From assembly GCF_003431825.1 (NCBI RefSeq), contig NZ_CP020083.1, positions 3,758,501 to 3,822,500 of the forward strand: a stretch of DNA of 64,000 nt. Direction: 5' to 3'. Both the position numbers and the translations under genes were made by a program. Shown piece after piece: positions 23,853-33,054 of the stretch (its first letter is position 1; the number at the start of each line of letters is the position of its first letter). Origin of the DNA: Blastomonas fulva (GTDB lineage Bacteria > Pseudomonadota > Alphaproteobacteria > Sphingomonadales > Sphingomonadaceae). The notes under the pieces are model-generated. The model was not told the origin of the DNA. It saw only the letters and a list, made by a program, of their open reading frames with translations, and ran no database searches.

Positions 23853-24659
23853 ATGATCGACAAGATGAGACAACTCGAGACCTTCGCGCGTGCCGGGTGG
23901 TTTGCCAGAGGCGTGGTGTATTGCCTGCTGGCCTATCTCGCACTCACCGGTGCAGGCGCATCCGACGCCAGTCCGCAAGGGGTCTTCCGGTCGGTGCAAG
24001 ATATGCCTGCGGGCAAATGGCTGCTCGGCCTGCTGGCGCTCGGGCTGGCGCTTTACGGTGCCTACAGGGTCTATAGTGCAGCGCTGGACAGCGAGGGCAA
24101 GGGCGACGACGCCAAGGGCATAGCGGTCCGCATCGGCTATGCCGCAAGCGGGTTCGCGCATTTCTTCCTGGCCTATGCCGCGATCCGGCTGGCGGCGGGT
24201 CAACCTTCCGGCGGCGACGGCGAAACCGAACAGCGCGCTGCGGGCATGATGCTGGACATCCCCCTGGGTCAGACCATCCTCGGCGCGTTGGGCGTGGCCT
24301 TCCTTGCTGCTGCCGCGCACCAGCTGATCAAGGCGTGGACGACCGAATTCATGGAAGACATGGCCGCCGGTGCACCGCGCTGGGTGGTGCCGGTGGGCCG
24401 GGCGGGACTGGTCGCACGCGCGGTGGTGTTCGCGACAATCGGGGTGTCGCTGCTCAGCGCGGGATGGTTCGGCGCTGCGGGCGAGGTCAAGGGCCTCGGC
24501 GACGCGCTCTACTCGCTCACCGATCATCCGGAGCTCTATTCGCTGGTCGCGATCGGACTGTTCATGTTCGGTGTTCACAGCTTCGTCGATGCAAGATGGC
24601 GGCGCATCCGCAACGAAGACATGGTCTCCGTTCTCAAGGCGAGGGCCGCGCGGCGTTAA
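23853..24659 (+). CDS. DUF1206 integral membrane protein
   Basis: A 268-residue protein with six predicted membrane segments arranged as three repeated pairs: GWFARGVVYCLLAYLAL, VRIGYAASGFAHFFLAYAAI and VGRAGLVARAVVFATIGVSL each begin a unit. This triplicated pattern is the DUF1206 hallmark. No function is established for the family. ATG 23853 is preceded by GCAGGAAC. It stands alone, codirectional with the L,D-transpeptidase but 137 bases away. Confidence 0.82.
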   Translation: MIDKMRQLETFARAGWFARGVVYCLLAYLALTGAGASDASPQGVFRSVQDMPAGKWLLGLLALGLALYGAYRVYSAALDSEGKGDDAKGIAVRIGYAASGFAHFFLAYAAIRLAAGQPSGGDGETEQRAAGMMLDIPLGQTILGALGVAFLAAAAHQLIKAWTTEFMEDMAAGAPRWVVPVGRAGLVARAVVFATIGVSLLSAGWFGAAGEVKGLGDALYSLTDHPELYSLVAIGLFMFGVHSFVDARWRRIRNEDMVSVLKARAARR

Positions 24660-25096
24660 GGCATGCTTGTTGTCGGGCCGGGCAGGTCGACCAACTGCCC
24701 ATCGATTTGTGGGCGACCACGGCTTATGACCATTTTGGGTTAACCGCTGACTGCGCACGGCCAGCCAAGGCCATTGTTCAGCGACACGTTCTGCAATCAA
24801 TCTGGCTGAACAAGACTTCGACGATGGTCACGGGCATCACGCCTTGCGTGACGTTCCCAGGGTGACGTTGCCAGGGTGACGCTGCCAGGGTGACGCTGCC
24901 AGGGTGACGCTGGTGGACTCGCCAGCCAGCCGTTGGAGAAACTGCGCCGGCCGCCGTTCCGATGGCCATCCCGGTGTCTGAGCGATCTTGGCCTTTAGTG
25001 CAGCCCGGTGCCACGCGTGCGGCCTCCAGTGGCTTACGGCTATATTGGGCCCGTCTTATCGGCTAAATTGCTGGTGGTTGTGCAGGAGGCGAAAAA
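24660..25096. other. Intergenic stretch with a short tandem repeat
   Basis: No gene is supported between the DUF1206 and LysR genes. The stretch holds the 14-bp tandem repeat listed separately and no obvious terminator hairpin. Confidence 0.6.
24848..24913. repeat. 14-bp tandem repeat, about 4.7 copies
   Basis: Units of 14 bases start at 24848, 24862, 24876, 24890 and 24904. Units 3 and 4 are identical (GTGACGCTGCCAGG), unit 2 differs at one base and unit 1 at two. The fifth unit diverges after GTGACGCTG. There are no spacers, so it is a microsatellite-like array rather than a CRISPR. Confidence 0.92.
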
Positions 25097-26002
25097 ATGG
25101 ATCGGCTGGATGCCATGCGGGTCATTCTCGCAGTCGTTGATGCAGGCAGCCTGTCCGCAGGAAGCAGGGTCCTGAGTTCGCCTTTGGCCAGCGTCAGTCG
25201 CAAGGTCGCAGAACTTGAGCGTCATCTGGGTACAAATCTGCTGGTGCGAACGAGCCGTAAAATCCAGCTTACCGATGCAGGGCGTGATTATGTCGAGTCT
25301 GCACGGCGGATCATTGCGGACCTTGAGGAGACCGAACGCCGCGCATCCGGGGAATATCAGACGCCGCGCGGCGAACTGTCGATCACAATGCCGATCGAGT
25401 TTGGTGCAAAGTTCGTTATCCCCATCGCATTGGCCTTTATCGAAGCCCATCCTGACGTCACCTTAAGGCTCGTGACCTCGGACCGGCTGGTCCAGTTGGT
25501 GGATGAACATGTCGATGTGGCAATTCGGCTTGGTTCTTTGCCTGACAGCGCTCTGTTTGCTGTGAAAGCTGGGCAGTTTCGTCTGATCACTTGCGCTGCC
25601 CCTGGCTATCTGGAACGCTGTAAGCCACTGGCCAGCCCACGCGACCTTCCCGAACATGACGGCATCATGTTCGGACCGCTTGGGATGTTCTGGAGCTACC
25701 GCCTGGACAACGAGGATCTCATCTGCATGCCGCGGGCCAAGGTTTCGGTGAATAGCGCTGCTGGCAATCTCGCGGCAGTTCTCGGGGGTGTCGGCATCGC
25801 CCGATTGTTCGATTACCAGGTGTCGGAGCACCTGAAGTCCGGTGCGCTCGTGCGCGTCCTTCCTGATGCCGATGGCGAGCCACGCCCGATCCACATCGTC
25901 TACCCACGTCAGGGGCTGTTGCCGCTCAAAGTGCGCGCATTTATCGATTGGGCCGCGCCACGCCTGCGCGCAGCGTGCTCCGGGCTGGACGATTGCGTCT
26001 GA
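25097..26002 (+). CDS. LysR family transcriptional regulator
   Basis: A 301-residue protein: N-terminal helix-turn-helix (residues 1-60: MDRLDAMRVILAVVDAGSLS, SVSRKVAELERHLG) and a periplasmic-binding-like effector domain from about residue 90 (GELSITMPIEFGAKFVIPI). It ends near residue 300 with FIDWAAPRLR. It is read in the same direction as the following SDR gene, 133 bases away, unlike the common divergent LysR layout, so its target might be the SDR/DUF2798 pair downstream. GCAGGAGGC stands 7-12 bases upstream of the ATG. Confidence 0.9.
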   Translation: MDRLDAMRVILAVVDAGSLSAGSRVLSSPLASVSRKVAELERHLGTNLLVRTSRKIQLTDAGRDYVESARRIIADLEETERRASGEYQTPRGELSITMPIEFGAKFVIPIALAFIEAHPDVTLRLVTSDRLVQLVDEHVDVAIRLGSLPDSALFAVKAGQFRLITCAAPGYLERCKPLASPRDLPEHDGIMFGPLGMFWSYRLDNEDLICMPRAKVSVNSAAGNLAAVLGGVGIARLFDYQVSEHLKSGALVRVLPDADGEPRPIHIVYPRQGLLPLKVRAFIDWAAPRLRAACSGLDDCV

Positions 26003-26135
26003 ACACTGGGCCAAGAATGAGAGGCTCACTCTCATTTTCCCATTCTACCGACAATCTCCCACCCTTCTAAATCGTTCTGGTCGCCCCGATCTTCCCGGTC
26101 GGTCGGCATCCAAACCTTCTCTGAAAGGAAGAGCG

Positions 26136-26945
26136 ATGAACGAAGTAAAGGGCACTGCCCTCATCACCGGCGCTTCGGCCGGAATCGGCGCAATCTATGC
26201 AGACCGGCTGGCGCGCCAGGGCCATGATCTGATTCTGGTCGCACGTACCGCAGCCAAGCTCGATCAGGTCGCCGGAGCCATACGCGAAGCGACCGGCCGC
26301 AACGTCGACACGCTGCCGGCCGATCTCTCCAACCCCGGCGATCTGCGTCTGATCGAAGCGCGCCTGATCAACGATCGTCGCATCACGATGCTGGTCAACA
26401 ATGCAGGCATCGGTGCACCCGTGCCGACCTGGCAGGCCGATGTCGATCAGATGGAGACGATGATCGATATCAACGCCATCGCTCTTGCCCGGCTGACTTA
26501 TGCAATCGCACAGCGCTTTGCTGCCGCAGGCCAAGGTACGATTATCAACATCGCCTCGACCGTCGCAATCGCCCCGGAATTTCTGCTCAACGGCGTCTAT
26601 GGAGCGACCAAGGCGTTTGTCCTTGCGCTCACCGCTTCGCTTCAGGCCGAACTCGCCGACAAGGGTGTGCGCATCCAGGTTGTCTTGCCGGGTGCCACTG
26701 CGACCGAGTTCTGGGACACTTCGGGTGTGCCTCTGTCAGGCATTCCGGCTGAGATCGTGATGTCGGCAGATGCCATGGTTGATGCGGCTCTGGCCGGCCT
26801 GGCGCTTGGCGAGACGGTCACCATTCCCGCCCTTCCCGATACCGAAGCCTGGCACGCGTTCGAGGCGGCTCGGATCGCCATGGTTCCGAACCTGTCGCTG
26901 ACTGAACCGGCCGCGCGTTATCGCCCGGTTCCCGTCTCCGCGTGA
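26136..26945 (+). CDS. SDR family NAD(P)-dependent oxidoreductase
   Basis: A 269-residue SDR with TALITGASAGIGAIYADRLARQG, LVNNAGIGAP, catalytic Ser in NIASTVAI and YGATK, then GVRIQVVLPGATATEFWD. This pattern (SAGIGAIYADRLA..) is that of the DltE-like SDR group often found next to DUF2798 genes. The physiological substrate is unknown. ATG 26136 has AAGGAAGAG just ahead; an in-frame extension further upstream overlaps the LysR gene and encodes nothing SDR-like. Confidence 0.87.
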   Translation: MNEVKGTALITGASAGIGAIYADRLARQGHDLILVARTAAKLDQVAGAIREATGRNVDTLPADLSNPGDLRLIEARLINDRRITMLVNNAGIGAPVPTWQADVDQMETMIDINAIALARLTYAIAQRFAAAGQGTIINIASTVAIAPEFLLNGVYGATKAFVLALTASLQAELADKGVRIQVVLPGATATEFWDTSGVPLSGIPAEIVMSADAMVDAALAGLALGETVTIPALPDTEAWHAFEAARIAMVPNLSLTEPAARYRPVPVSA

Positions 26946-27110
26946 ACCCACCCTGCTCTTGGGACGACCCATGCGAAGAAATTATCCGGTCCGTTCCAAC
27001 ATCGAACAATCAGCGGCGGCACAGGTCACAATCTTCCGCAGGAGGCGCCAGATGCGTTCGCGCAGGCGGTGATCGATGCCGGTCTGCCAAAATGTGAGGA
27101 GCACTGGCGC

Positions 27111-27332
27111 ATGAACACGAAAATGAAGCAGAAAGTCGCATTTGCGCTCGTGATGGGGATGCTCACAACAGGGATCATCTCTTTCTCGCTCATCGCTATA
27201 AACCTCGGCTTTTCGGAGAGGTTTCTTGGGTCTTGGTTACAGGCATGGGTGACGGCGTATGTTATTGTCATTCCAATAATCCTGGTCGTCAGTCCCCGTT
27301 TGCAAGCGCACATCGACCGCATAATCAAGTGA
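27111..27332 (+). CDS. DUF2798 small membrane protein
   Basis: A 73-residue protein with two hydrophobic helices (VAFALVMGMLTTGIISFSLI and AWVTAYVIVIPIILVV) joined by LGFSERFLGSWLQ, as in DUF2798. It is a likely inner-membrane protein without known function. ATG 27111 follows GTGAGGAGC; an in-frame start at 27069 would add 14 polar residues. It accompanies the SDR gene, a pairing common in proteobacteria. Confidence 0.78.
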   Translation: MNTKMKQKVAFALVMGMLTTGIISFSLIAINLGFSERFLGSWLQAWVTAYVIVIPIILVVSPRLQAHIDRIIK

Positions 27333-27391
27333 CCGAAAAAGGGTGTGCGCGATCCATCGATCCGACAGCTTTCCTGGGCTCAGGTCGTTAA

Positions 27392-27565
27392 GCGATATCG
27401 GGGCTAAACCAGACGCGACTGCCTAAGCTGGGAGGGTACGATAGGAATAAACTGAGGCGCCAGTTCCTCGCCACGCTGCTTGCCATCGCCAGCGGCGCGC
27501 GGACCGCTGCCGAGAAGCAGGGCCAGCGCACGATCGCGATCTGGAAGCGCGGCGTGACGCTATAG
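27392..27565 (+). pseudogene. Orphan C-terminal reading frame without a start codon
   Basis: A 57-codon frame is open from 27392 to a TAG at 27563 but has no ATG, and none is evident upstream because a TAA closes the frame at 27389. The translation reads like a real protein end, with GYDRNKLRRQFLATLLAIAS and QGQRTIAIWKRGVTL. I do not recognise the family. It is probably the last part of a gene whose front has been lost, lying between the DUF2798 gene and the dehydratase. Stretches outside it in the 27333-27669 interval show nothing else. Confidence 0.35.
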
Positions 27566-27669
27566 GGCTTGTGCAACGCCCCTCGCGCGGTGCATGGTAG
27601 CGCAATCATGAAGCGATGTCGGCGCGGTGCGACCGGGATAACCGACACGTCACTGGAGAGTTTGAAGGC

Positions 27670-29448
27670 ATGGACAGACAGCCAAAACGACCGTTCCGGT
27701 CGCGTGAATGGTTCGCTGCGCCGGGCAGGAGCGACATGGCCGCGCTCTATCTCGAGCGGTTCATGAACTATGGCCTGACCCCTGCCGAGCTGATGTCCGG
27801 CAGGCCGATCATCGGCATCGCGCAGTCTGGCTCCGACCTCTCGCCGTGCAACCGCATCCATCTCGATCTGGCGCGGCGGGTGCGCGAGGGCATCCGCGAT
27901 GCGGGCGGCATTCCGATGGAGTTCCCGCTGCACCCGATCTTCGAGAACTGCCGCCGCCCCACCGCCGCGCTCGACCGCAACCTGGCCTATCTGGGGCTGG
28001 TCGAGATCCTCAACGGCTATCCCATCGATGCGGTGGTGCTGACCACGGGCTGCGACAAGACCACGCCTGCGCAGGTGATGGCCGCCTCTACCGTCGATAT
28101 TCCCGCGATCGTGCTGTCGGGCGGACCGATGCTCGACGGCTGGCACGAGGGCGAGCTGGTCGGATCGGGCACGGTGATCTGGCGCAGCCGCCGCAAGCTG
28201 GCCGCAGGCGAGATCGACGAGGCCGAGTTCCTGGCGCGCGCCACCGACAGCGCGCCGTCTGCCGGGCATTGCAACACCATGGGCACCGCTTCGACGATGA
28301 ACGCGGTGGCCGAGGTGCTGGGCCTTTCGCTGCCCGGCTGCGCAGCGATCCCCGCGCCCTATCGCGAGCGCGGGCAGATGGCGTACGAGACCGGCAGGCG
28401 TGCGGTCGAGATCGCCTATGAAGACCTGCGCCCCTCGCAGATTCTCACCGAGGCCGCGTTCCGCAACGCCATCGCTGCGGTCACCGCGATCGGCGGTTCG
28501 TCCAACGCGCAGCCGCATATCGTCGCGATGGCGCGCCATGCCGGCATCGAGGTTACCGCGCAGGACTGGATGCAGGCTTATGAGCTGCCGCTGCTGGTCG
28601 ACATGCAGCCCGCAGGCCGCTTCCTCGGCGAGCATTTCCACCGCGCAGGCGGCGTGCCTGCTGTCCTGTGCGAACTGCTGGCGGCGGGCGTGATCGATGG
28701 CGATGCGCTGACGATTACCGGCCAGAGCCTGGCCGACAACCTGACGGGCCGACAAAGCCGCAACCGCGAGGTGATCCGCGCCTTTGACACCCCGCTGATG
28801 GAGCGCGCAGGCTTTCTGGTGCTGCGCGGCAACCTGTTCGATTTTGCGATCATGAAGACCAGCGTCATCGGCGAGGACTTCCGCAACCGCTATCTCTCGC
28901 GCCCCGGTGCGGAGAACATCTTCGAAGGTCGGGCGATCGTGTTCGACGGGTCGGACGACTATCACCACCGCATCAACGATCCCGCGCTGGGCATCGATGC
29001 CGATTGCGTGCTGGTGATCCGCGGCGCGGGCGTGCTCGGCTGGCCGGGGTCGGCCGAAGTCGTCAACATGCAGCCGCCCGACGGCCTGATCCAGCAGGGT
29101 ATCATGAGCCTACCGACTCTCGGCGACGGTCGGCAATCGGGCACGTCCGACAGCCCCTCGATCCTCAACGCCTCGCCCGAGAGTGCGGCAGGCGGCGGGC
29201 TGTCGTGGCTGCAGACCGGCGATATGATCCGCGTCGATCTCAACACCGGGCGCTGCGACGCACTGGTCGACGAAGCCGAGATCGCCCGGCGCAAGCAGCA
29301 CATCCCCTCCCCGCCGATCCCGCCCAGCAACACCCCATGGGAAGAGCTGTACCGAGAGAAGACCAGCCAGCTCGCAGATGGCGGCGTGCTGGAAATGGCC
29401 ATCAAATATCGCGGAACATCCCACAAAACACCAAGGCACAACCACTGA
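27670..29448 (+). CDS. IlvD/Edd family dehydratase, probably pentonate (D-xylonate/L-arabonate) dehydratase
   Basis: A 592-residue dehydratase, a length matching Caulobacter XylD (about 590). Iron-sulfur and active-site features include QSGSDLSPCNRIH, LTTGCDKTTPAQVM and SAGHCNTMGTASTMNAVAEV, giving the Cys ligands expected for the cluster. It removes water from a sugar acid to give the 2-keto-3-deoxy acid. The neighbouring xylan enzymes suggest D-xylonate or L-arabonate; dihydroxy-acid dehydratase of branched-chain biosynthesis is less likely. ATG 27670 follows GAGAGTTTGAAGG. The stop lies one base before the acetylesterase start, so the two are coupled. Confidence 0.85.
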   Translation: MDRQPKRPFRSREWFAAPGRSDMAALYLERFMNYGLTPAELMSGRPIIGIAQSGSDLSPCNRIHLDLARRVREGIRDAGGIPMEFPLHPIFENCRRPTAALDRNLAYLGLVEILNGYPIDAVVLTTGCDKTTPAQVMAASTVDIPAIVLSGGPMLDGWHEGELVGSGTVIWRSRRKLAAGEIDEAEFLARATDSAPSAGHCNTMGTASTMNAVAEVLGLSLPGCAAIPAPYRERGQMAYETGRRAVEIAYEDLRPSQILTEAAFRNAIAAVTAIGGSSNAQPHIVAMARHAGIEVTAQDWMQAYELPLLVDMQPAGRFLGEHFHRAGGVPAVLCELLAAGVIDGDALTITGQSLADNLTGRQSRNREVIRAFDTPLMERAGFLVLRGNLFDFAIMKTSVIGEDFRNRYLSRPGAENIFEGRAIVFDGSDDYHHRINDPALGIDADCVLVIRGAGVLGWPGSAEVVNMQPPDGLIQQGIMSLPTLGDGRQSGTSDSPSILNASPESAAGGGLSWLQTGDMIRVDLNTGRCDALVDEAEIARRKQHIPSPPIPPSNTPWEELYREKTSQLADGGVLEMAIKYRGTSHKTPRHNH

Positions 29449-29449
29449 C

Positions 29450-31390
29450 ATGCTGACAGCGCCCTTCAGACCCTCGATCAACGCGATGCTTGCGAGTGCC
29501 TGCATCCTCGGCAGCATCAGCCCGGCTCTCGCGGCAGAGCTCGACCCCGCCTTCGCATCCCACGCGGTGATCCAGCGCGACAGGCCGATACCGGTGAGCG
29601 GCACTGCCGACCCCGGCGAGACCGTGACGGTCGAGATCGGCGCGCATGTCGGCACGGCGGTGGCAGGCCGCGATGGCCGTTTCCGCATCGTGCTGCCGGC
29701 GATGGCGGCGGGCGGCCCCTATCGCATCACGGTGGCTGCGCGCAGCGGTACCAGCATCGCCGAAGACGTGCTGATCGGCGATGTGTTCCTGTGCTCGGGC
29801 CAGTCCAACATGGAAATGACGATCGCAGAATCGCAGGACAGCCGCGCCCAGATCGCCAACTCCGGCGATACTGCCATCCGGATGATGACCGTACCGCGCC
29901 AGACCGCACTCGACCCGCGCGTCACGTTCGAAAAGGCACCCCGGTGGGATGTGGCCGGCCCCCAGACGGCGGGGGCATTTTCGGCGGCGTGCTTCTACAT
30001 GCTCAAGGACCTGCGCCGGACGGTCGATGTTCCGCTGGGCGCGATCCACAGCAGCTGGGGCGGAACCCGGATCAGCAGCTGGATGTCCGATGCAGCGCTC
30101 GGCCAGACCGGGGCAGCGGCCGAGGTGCAACTGCGCCAGCTCAGTGCGAAGGACCCCACCAGCGCCCAGCGCGGCTTCGGCACACGGTGGGAAAGCTGGT
30201 GGCGCGCGGCGCACAAGGATGCGCCGTGGATGCCCGATGCCGATCGCGACTGGCGACCGGTTCCAAAGATCGGATATTGGGAGGACTGGGGCGACGCGGA
30301 ACTGGTCGAATATAACGGTTTCATGTGGCTGCGCCGCGAGCTGATGCTCACTGCGGCCCAGGTTGCGCAGGGCGCGTCACTCGATCTGGGCCTTCTCGAC
30401 GATCAGGACGTGGTCTGGATCAACGGTCGTCCGGTGGGTGGCGGCGGCAGCATCTCCACTCCGCGACGCTATGCACTGCCCAAGGGATCGCTGAAGCCGG
30501 GCCGCAATGTCGTCACCGTCAACGTCAACGATCTGTGGGGCAAGGGCGGGATGGCCGGGCCTGCCGATAGCATCGCGGTGACCTTTCGCGATGGCCAGCG
30601 CCTGCCGCTCGGCGAGGGCTGGTCCTATTCGCCCGACCGGCGCCGCGCGCCCGGCATGCCACGCCCGCCCTGGGACGATACCGCAGGGGCCGGCAATCTC
30701 TACGCTGCAATGATCGCACCGCTGGGCAGCCCCGCACTCAAGGGTGTCGCCTGGTATCAGGGCGAATCCGATACTTCCCTGCCAGGCTATGCTGGCCGGC
30801 TGAGCGCGATGATCGCGGCATGGCGCGCGCAGTTCGATACGCCGGATCTACCGTTTGCGATCGTCAGCCTGGCGGGCTTCGGCGCGCCGGCGGCAGCGCC
30901 CGGCGCCAGCGGCTGGGCCGATGTCCGCAACGACCAGCGCAAGGTCGCCGCGAACGATCCCAGGGTCGGGCTAACGCTGACCCTCGACATCGGCGATCCG
31001 TTCGACGTCCACCCGGGCGAAAAGCGCGAACTGGGGCGGCGACTTGCCCGCACGATGCGCGCGATTGCCTATGGCGGCCCGGACTCCGCTTCGGGGCCGT
31101 CGGTACGTTCCGTCACACGCAGCGAAAACGCGGTAGTCGTGACCTTCGAGGGGGTAACCGGCTCACTGGTGGCGCGCGGCAGCACACAGGCGATCGGCTT
31201 CGAGTTGTGCGGCGCGGATCAGGCCACCTGCCGCTTTGTGCCGGGCATCATTGCGGGCAATCAAGTAACCCTTCCGCAGGATGGCGCCGCCGCGACACGC
31301 GTGCGCTATGCCTGGGCCGATGCACCGACCATCAACCTGTTCGATGGTGCGGGACTGCCCGCCGGTCCGTTCGAGCTGGCTATCCCTTAA
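29450..31390 (+). CDS. Sialate O-acetylesterase-family carbohydrate esterase, exported
   Basis: A 646-residue protein with a signal peptide (ASACILGSISPALAAE). An N-terminal immunoglobulin-like region is followed by VFLCSGQSNMEMTI, with nucleophile Ser119, and GVAWYQGESDTSLPG with the conserved Glu. A beta-rich insert (residues 290-400, jelly-roll like: YNGFMWLRRELMLTAAQVAQ) matches the galactose-binding-like insert in this family. It should remove acetyl groups from sugars; in this locus xylan or pectin decorations are the natural targets. It starts one base after the dehydratase stop. Confidence 0.85.
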   Translation: MLTAPFRPSINAMLASACILGSISPALAAELDPAFASHAVIQRDRPIPVSGTADPGETVTVEIGAHVGTAVAGRDGRFRIVLPAMAAGGPYRITVAARSGTSIAEDVLIGDVFLCSGQSNMEMTIAESQDSRAQIANSGDTAIRMMTVPRQTALDPRVTFEKAPRWDVAGPQTAGAFSAACFYMLKDLRRTVDVPLGAIHSSWGGTRISSWMSDAALGQTGAAAEVQLRQLSAKDPTSAQRGFGTRWESWWRAAHKDAPWMPDADRDWRPVPKIGYWEDWGDAELVEYNGFMWLRRELMLTAAQVAQGASLDLGLLDDQDVVWINGRPVGGGGSISTPRRYALPKGSLKPGRNVVTVNVNDLWGKGGMAGPADSIAVTFRDGQRLPLGEGWSYSPDRRRAPGMPRPPWDDTAGAGNLYAAMIAPLGSPALKGVAWYQGESDTSLPGYAGRLSAMIAAWRAQFDTPDLPFAIVSLAGFGAPAAAPGASGWADVRNDQRKVAANDPRVGLTLTLDIGDPFDVHPGEKRELGRRLARTMRAIAYGGPDSASGPSVRSVTRSENAVVVTFEGVTGSLVARGSTQAIGFELCGADQATCRFVPGIIAGNQVTLPQDGAAATRVRYAWADAPTINLFDGAGLPAGPFELAIP

Positions 31391-31394
31391 GCGG

Positions 31395-32978
31395 TCAGTC
31401 GATGCGCAGATCGGCGTGCCCGCGCACGGCGCTGCTGCGCAGACCGCGCACCCGGTCGAGCGCGAACGCCTTGCCTTCGGGCAGGCGCAACCGCGACAGA
31501 TCAACGCCGTCGACATCCTGCAGCCACAGCGCCGGGCGCAGGTCTGGCCGATCCACCTGTACTTCGACATTGTCGAGCGACAGACCGCGCACGGCCCGTG
31601 CAAACAAACCGGTAGCCGGCAGGTCGCCGAACATCGTGGCTTCCGGGTAGCCAAGCGCATTCTCCGGCGGCTGCAGGGCAGCCATGGCCGCATCGGCACC
31701 GCCAATCTGGTGGAGCAGCACATCGCTGATCGACACATCCTCGATCGGTCGTTCTGCCAATCCGGCGATCACCGCAGGCAGCTGGCTGCCGCCCGAAGAG
31801 ACAAGGTTGGATATCCGCACGCGCTTGAGCGTGCCGATCGGTACCCCGGCGGGCCCGCGCATCCGTTTGCCCAGCCGCAGGAAGAATGCGCCATGGACGA
31901 TCCCGCGCATGGTGATGTTGCTGATCGCGACATCTTCCAGCACGCCGCCATCGACGGTTTCCAGCGCGATCCCGCGGCTGTCCTCGAAGACGCAATTGGT
32001 GATCGCGATGTTGCGAAAACCGCCATTGGATTCAGTACCGAACTTGATCCGGCCGTGGATCAGCGGGGCGAAATCGGCGGGCATCTTGCGCCATGTGCCG
32101 TCGAGGACCGATCCGATCTGGTAATTGCCGGTGACGAAGCAGCCCGAGATGGTGAGGTTTTCCGTGACCCGGGCATAGCCGAGCGCAAAGCTGGACTTGG
32201 GGCAGATGGCATCGTCATACGGCGAGTTGACGGTGCAGTTGGTCACCCGCACATTCTTGCAGCAATCGATGTCCATCCCATCGCGGTTGGTGTCGATCAG
32301 CAGGTTGTCGATCGTCAGATTGTCGACCCCGGTGGCCAGCAGCGCGAACCAGCCTCCCTCCAGCATGCGGAAATCGCGCAACAGGACATTCCGGCAGTTC
32401 TTGAGCGCGATCGCCTTGTTCGCTGTGCCCGGGCCGCTGGGGTCCTTCAGCCAGTCGTCCTTGCCGTCACCACGGCCCAGCCCCTTACCCCAGATCAGCC
32501 CATCGCCCGTGATCGCGATGTCGTGCAGGCCCTCGCCCCAGATCAGGCTGTTGCGCCAATGGCTGTGGCCGGCGTCCTGGAACCCGACCGCGCGCGGGTC
32601 CTGCTCTTCTGCCAGGTCATAGCCGCCGCGTCCGTCGGTGGGCGCAGCCGCGGCAAGAATGGTTGCCCCATTGGTGAGATGAAGCGAAACACGGCTCTTG
32701 AGCCTGATCGTGTAACAGGCATAGGTGCCGGGCGGGAAGATCAGGGTACCGCCGCCGCTCGCTGCCAGCGCATCGATAGCCCGGTTGATCGCAGCGGAAT
32801 CGATAGCCTTGCCATCGCCCCTAGCGCCGAACTTTCGGACATCGACCGCTCCCATCGGCGCCGGCCGCAAGGCAGCACGCTGGGGCTGCGCCCCGACCGT
32901 TGCCGGCAAACCCGAAAGCGGCGCTGCCAGCGCCAAGGCCCCTGCCCCGGAAATCATCTGCCGCCGGTCAAACTGCAT
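31395..32978 (-). CDS. Glycoside hydrolase family 28-like (polygalacturonase-type) protein, Tat signal
   Basis: A 527-residue right-handed beta-helix protein. The N-terminus DRRQMISGAGALALAAPLSG has a twin-arginine signal. The GH28 acidic pattern is present: NRDGMDID (231-238), DD at 255-256 (YDDAICPKS) and RIK at 310-312. The usual GHG is not seen, so activity on polygalacturonan is uncertain. A pectate-lyase-3 beginning (KFGARGDGKAID, residues 50-60) is normal for the group. The start at 32978 follows CAAGGAACAG. It is separated from the receptor upstream by a strong terminator and faces the acetylesterase tail to tail 4 bases away. Confidence 0.82.
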   Translation of the reverse strand: MQFDRRQMISGAGALALAAPLSGLPATVGAQPQRAALRPAPMGAVDVRKFGARGDGKAIDSAAINRAIDALAASGGGTLIFPPGTYACYTIRLKSRVSLHLTNGATILAAAAPTDGRGGYDLAEEQDPRAVGFQDAGHSHWRNSLIWGEGLHDIAITGDGLIWGKGLGRGDGKDDWLKDPSGPGTANKAIALKNCRNVLLRDFRMLEGGWFALLATGVDNLTIDNLLIDTNRDGMDIDCCKNVRVTNCTVNSPYDDAICPKSSFALGYARVTENLTISGCFVTGNYQIGSVLDGTWRKMPADFAPLIHGRIKFGTESNGGFRNIAITNCVFEDSRGIALETVDGGVLEDVAISNITMRGIVHGAFFLRLGKRMRGPAGVPIGTLKRVRISNLVSSGGSQLPAVIAGLAERPIEDVSISDVLLHQIGGADAAMAALQPPENALGYPEATMFGDLPATGLFARAVRGLSLDNVEVQVDRPDLRPALWLQDVDGVDLSRLRLPEGKAFALDRVRGLRSSAVRGHADLRID

Positions 32979-33008
32979 CAACGCTGTTCCTTGCATTGCC
33001 GTGGATCC

Positions 33009-33041
33009 AAAAAAGGCGGGGCCGCATGACACGGCCCCGCC
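33009..33041 (-). terminator. Rho-independent terminator after the large TonB receptor
   Basis: A perfect 10-bp GC stem (GGCGGGGCCG at 33015-33024, CGGCCCCGCC at 33032-33041) with a 7-base loop. Reading leftward it runs into a T tract (33014-33009). It begins 13 bases after the receptor stop and separates that gene from the GH28-like gene. Confidence 0.92.
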
Positions 33042-33054
33042 AGTAGGAAGGATC

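Noticed and set aside
24848..24913. Tandem 14-mers considered as a CRISPR-like array
   Set aside because: Copies are contiguous without spacers and no cas-like gene is present.
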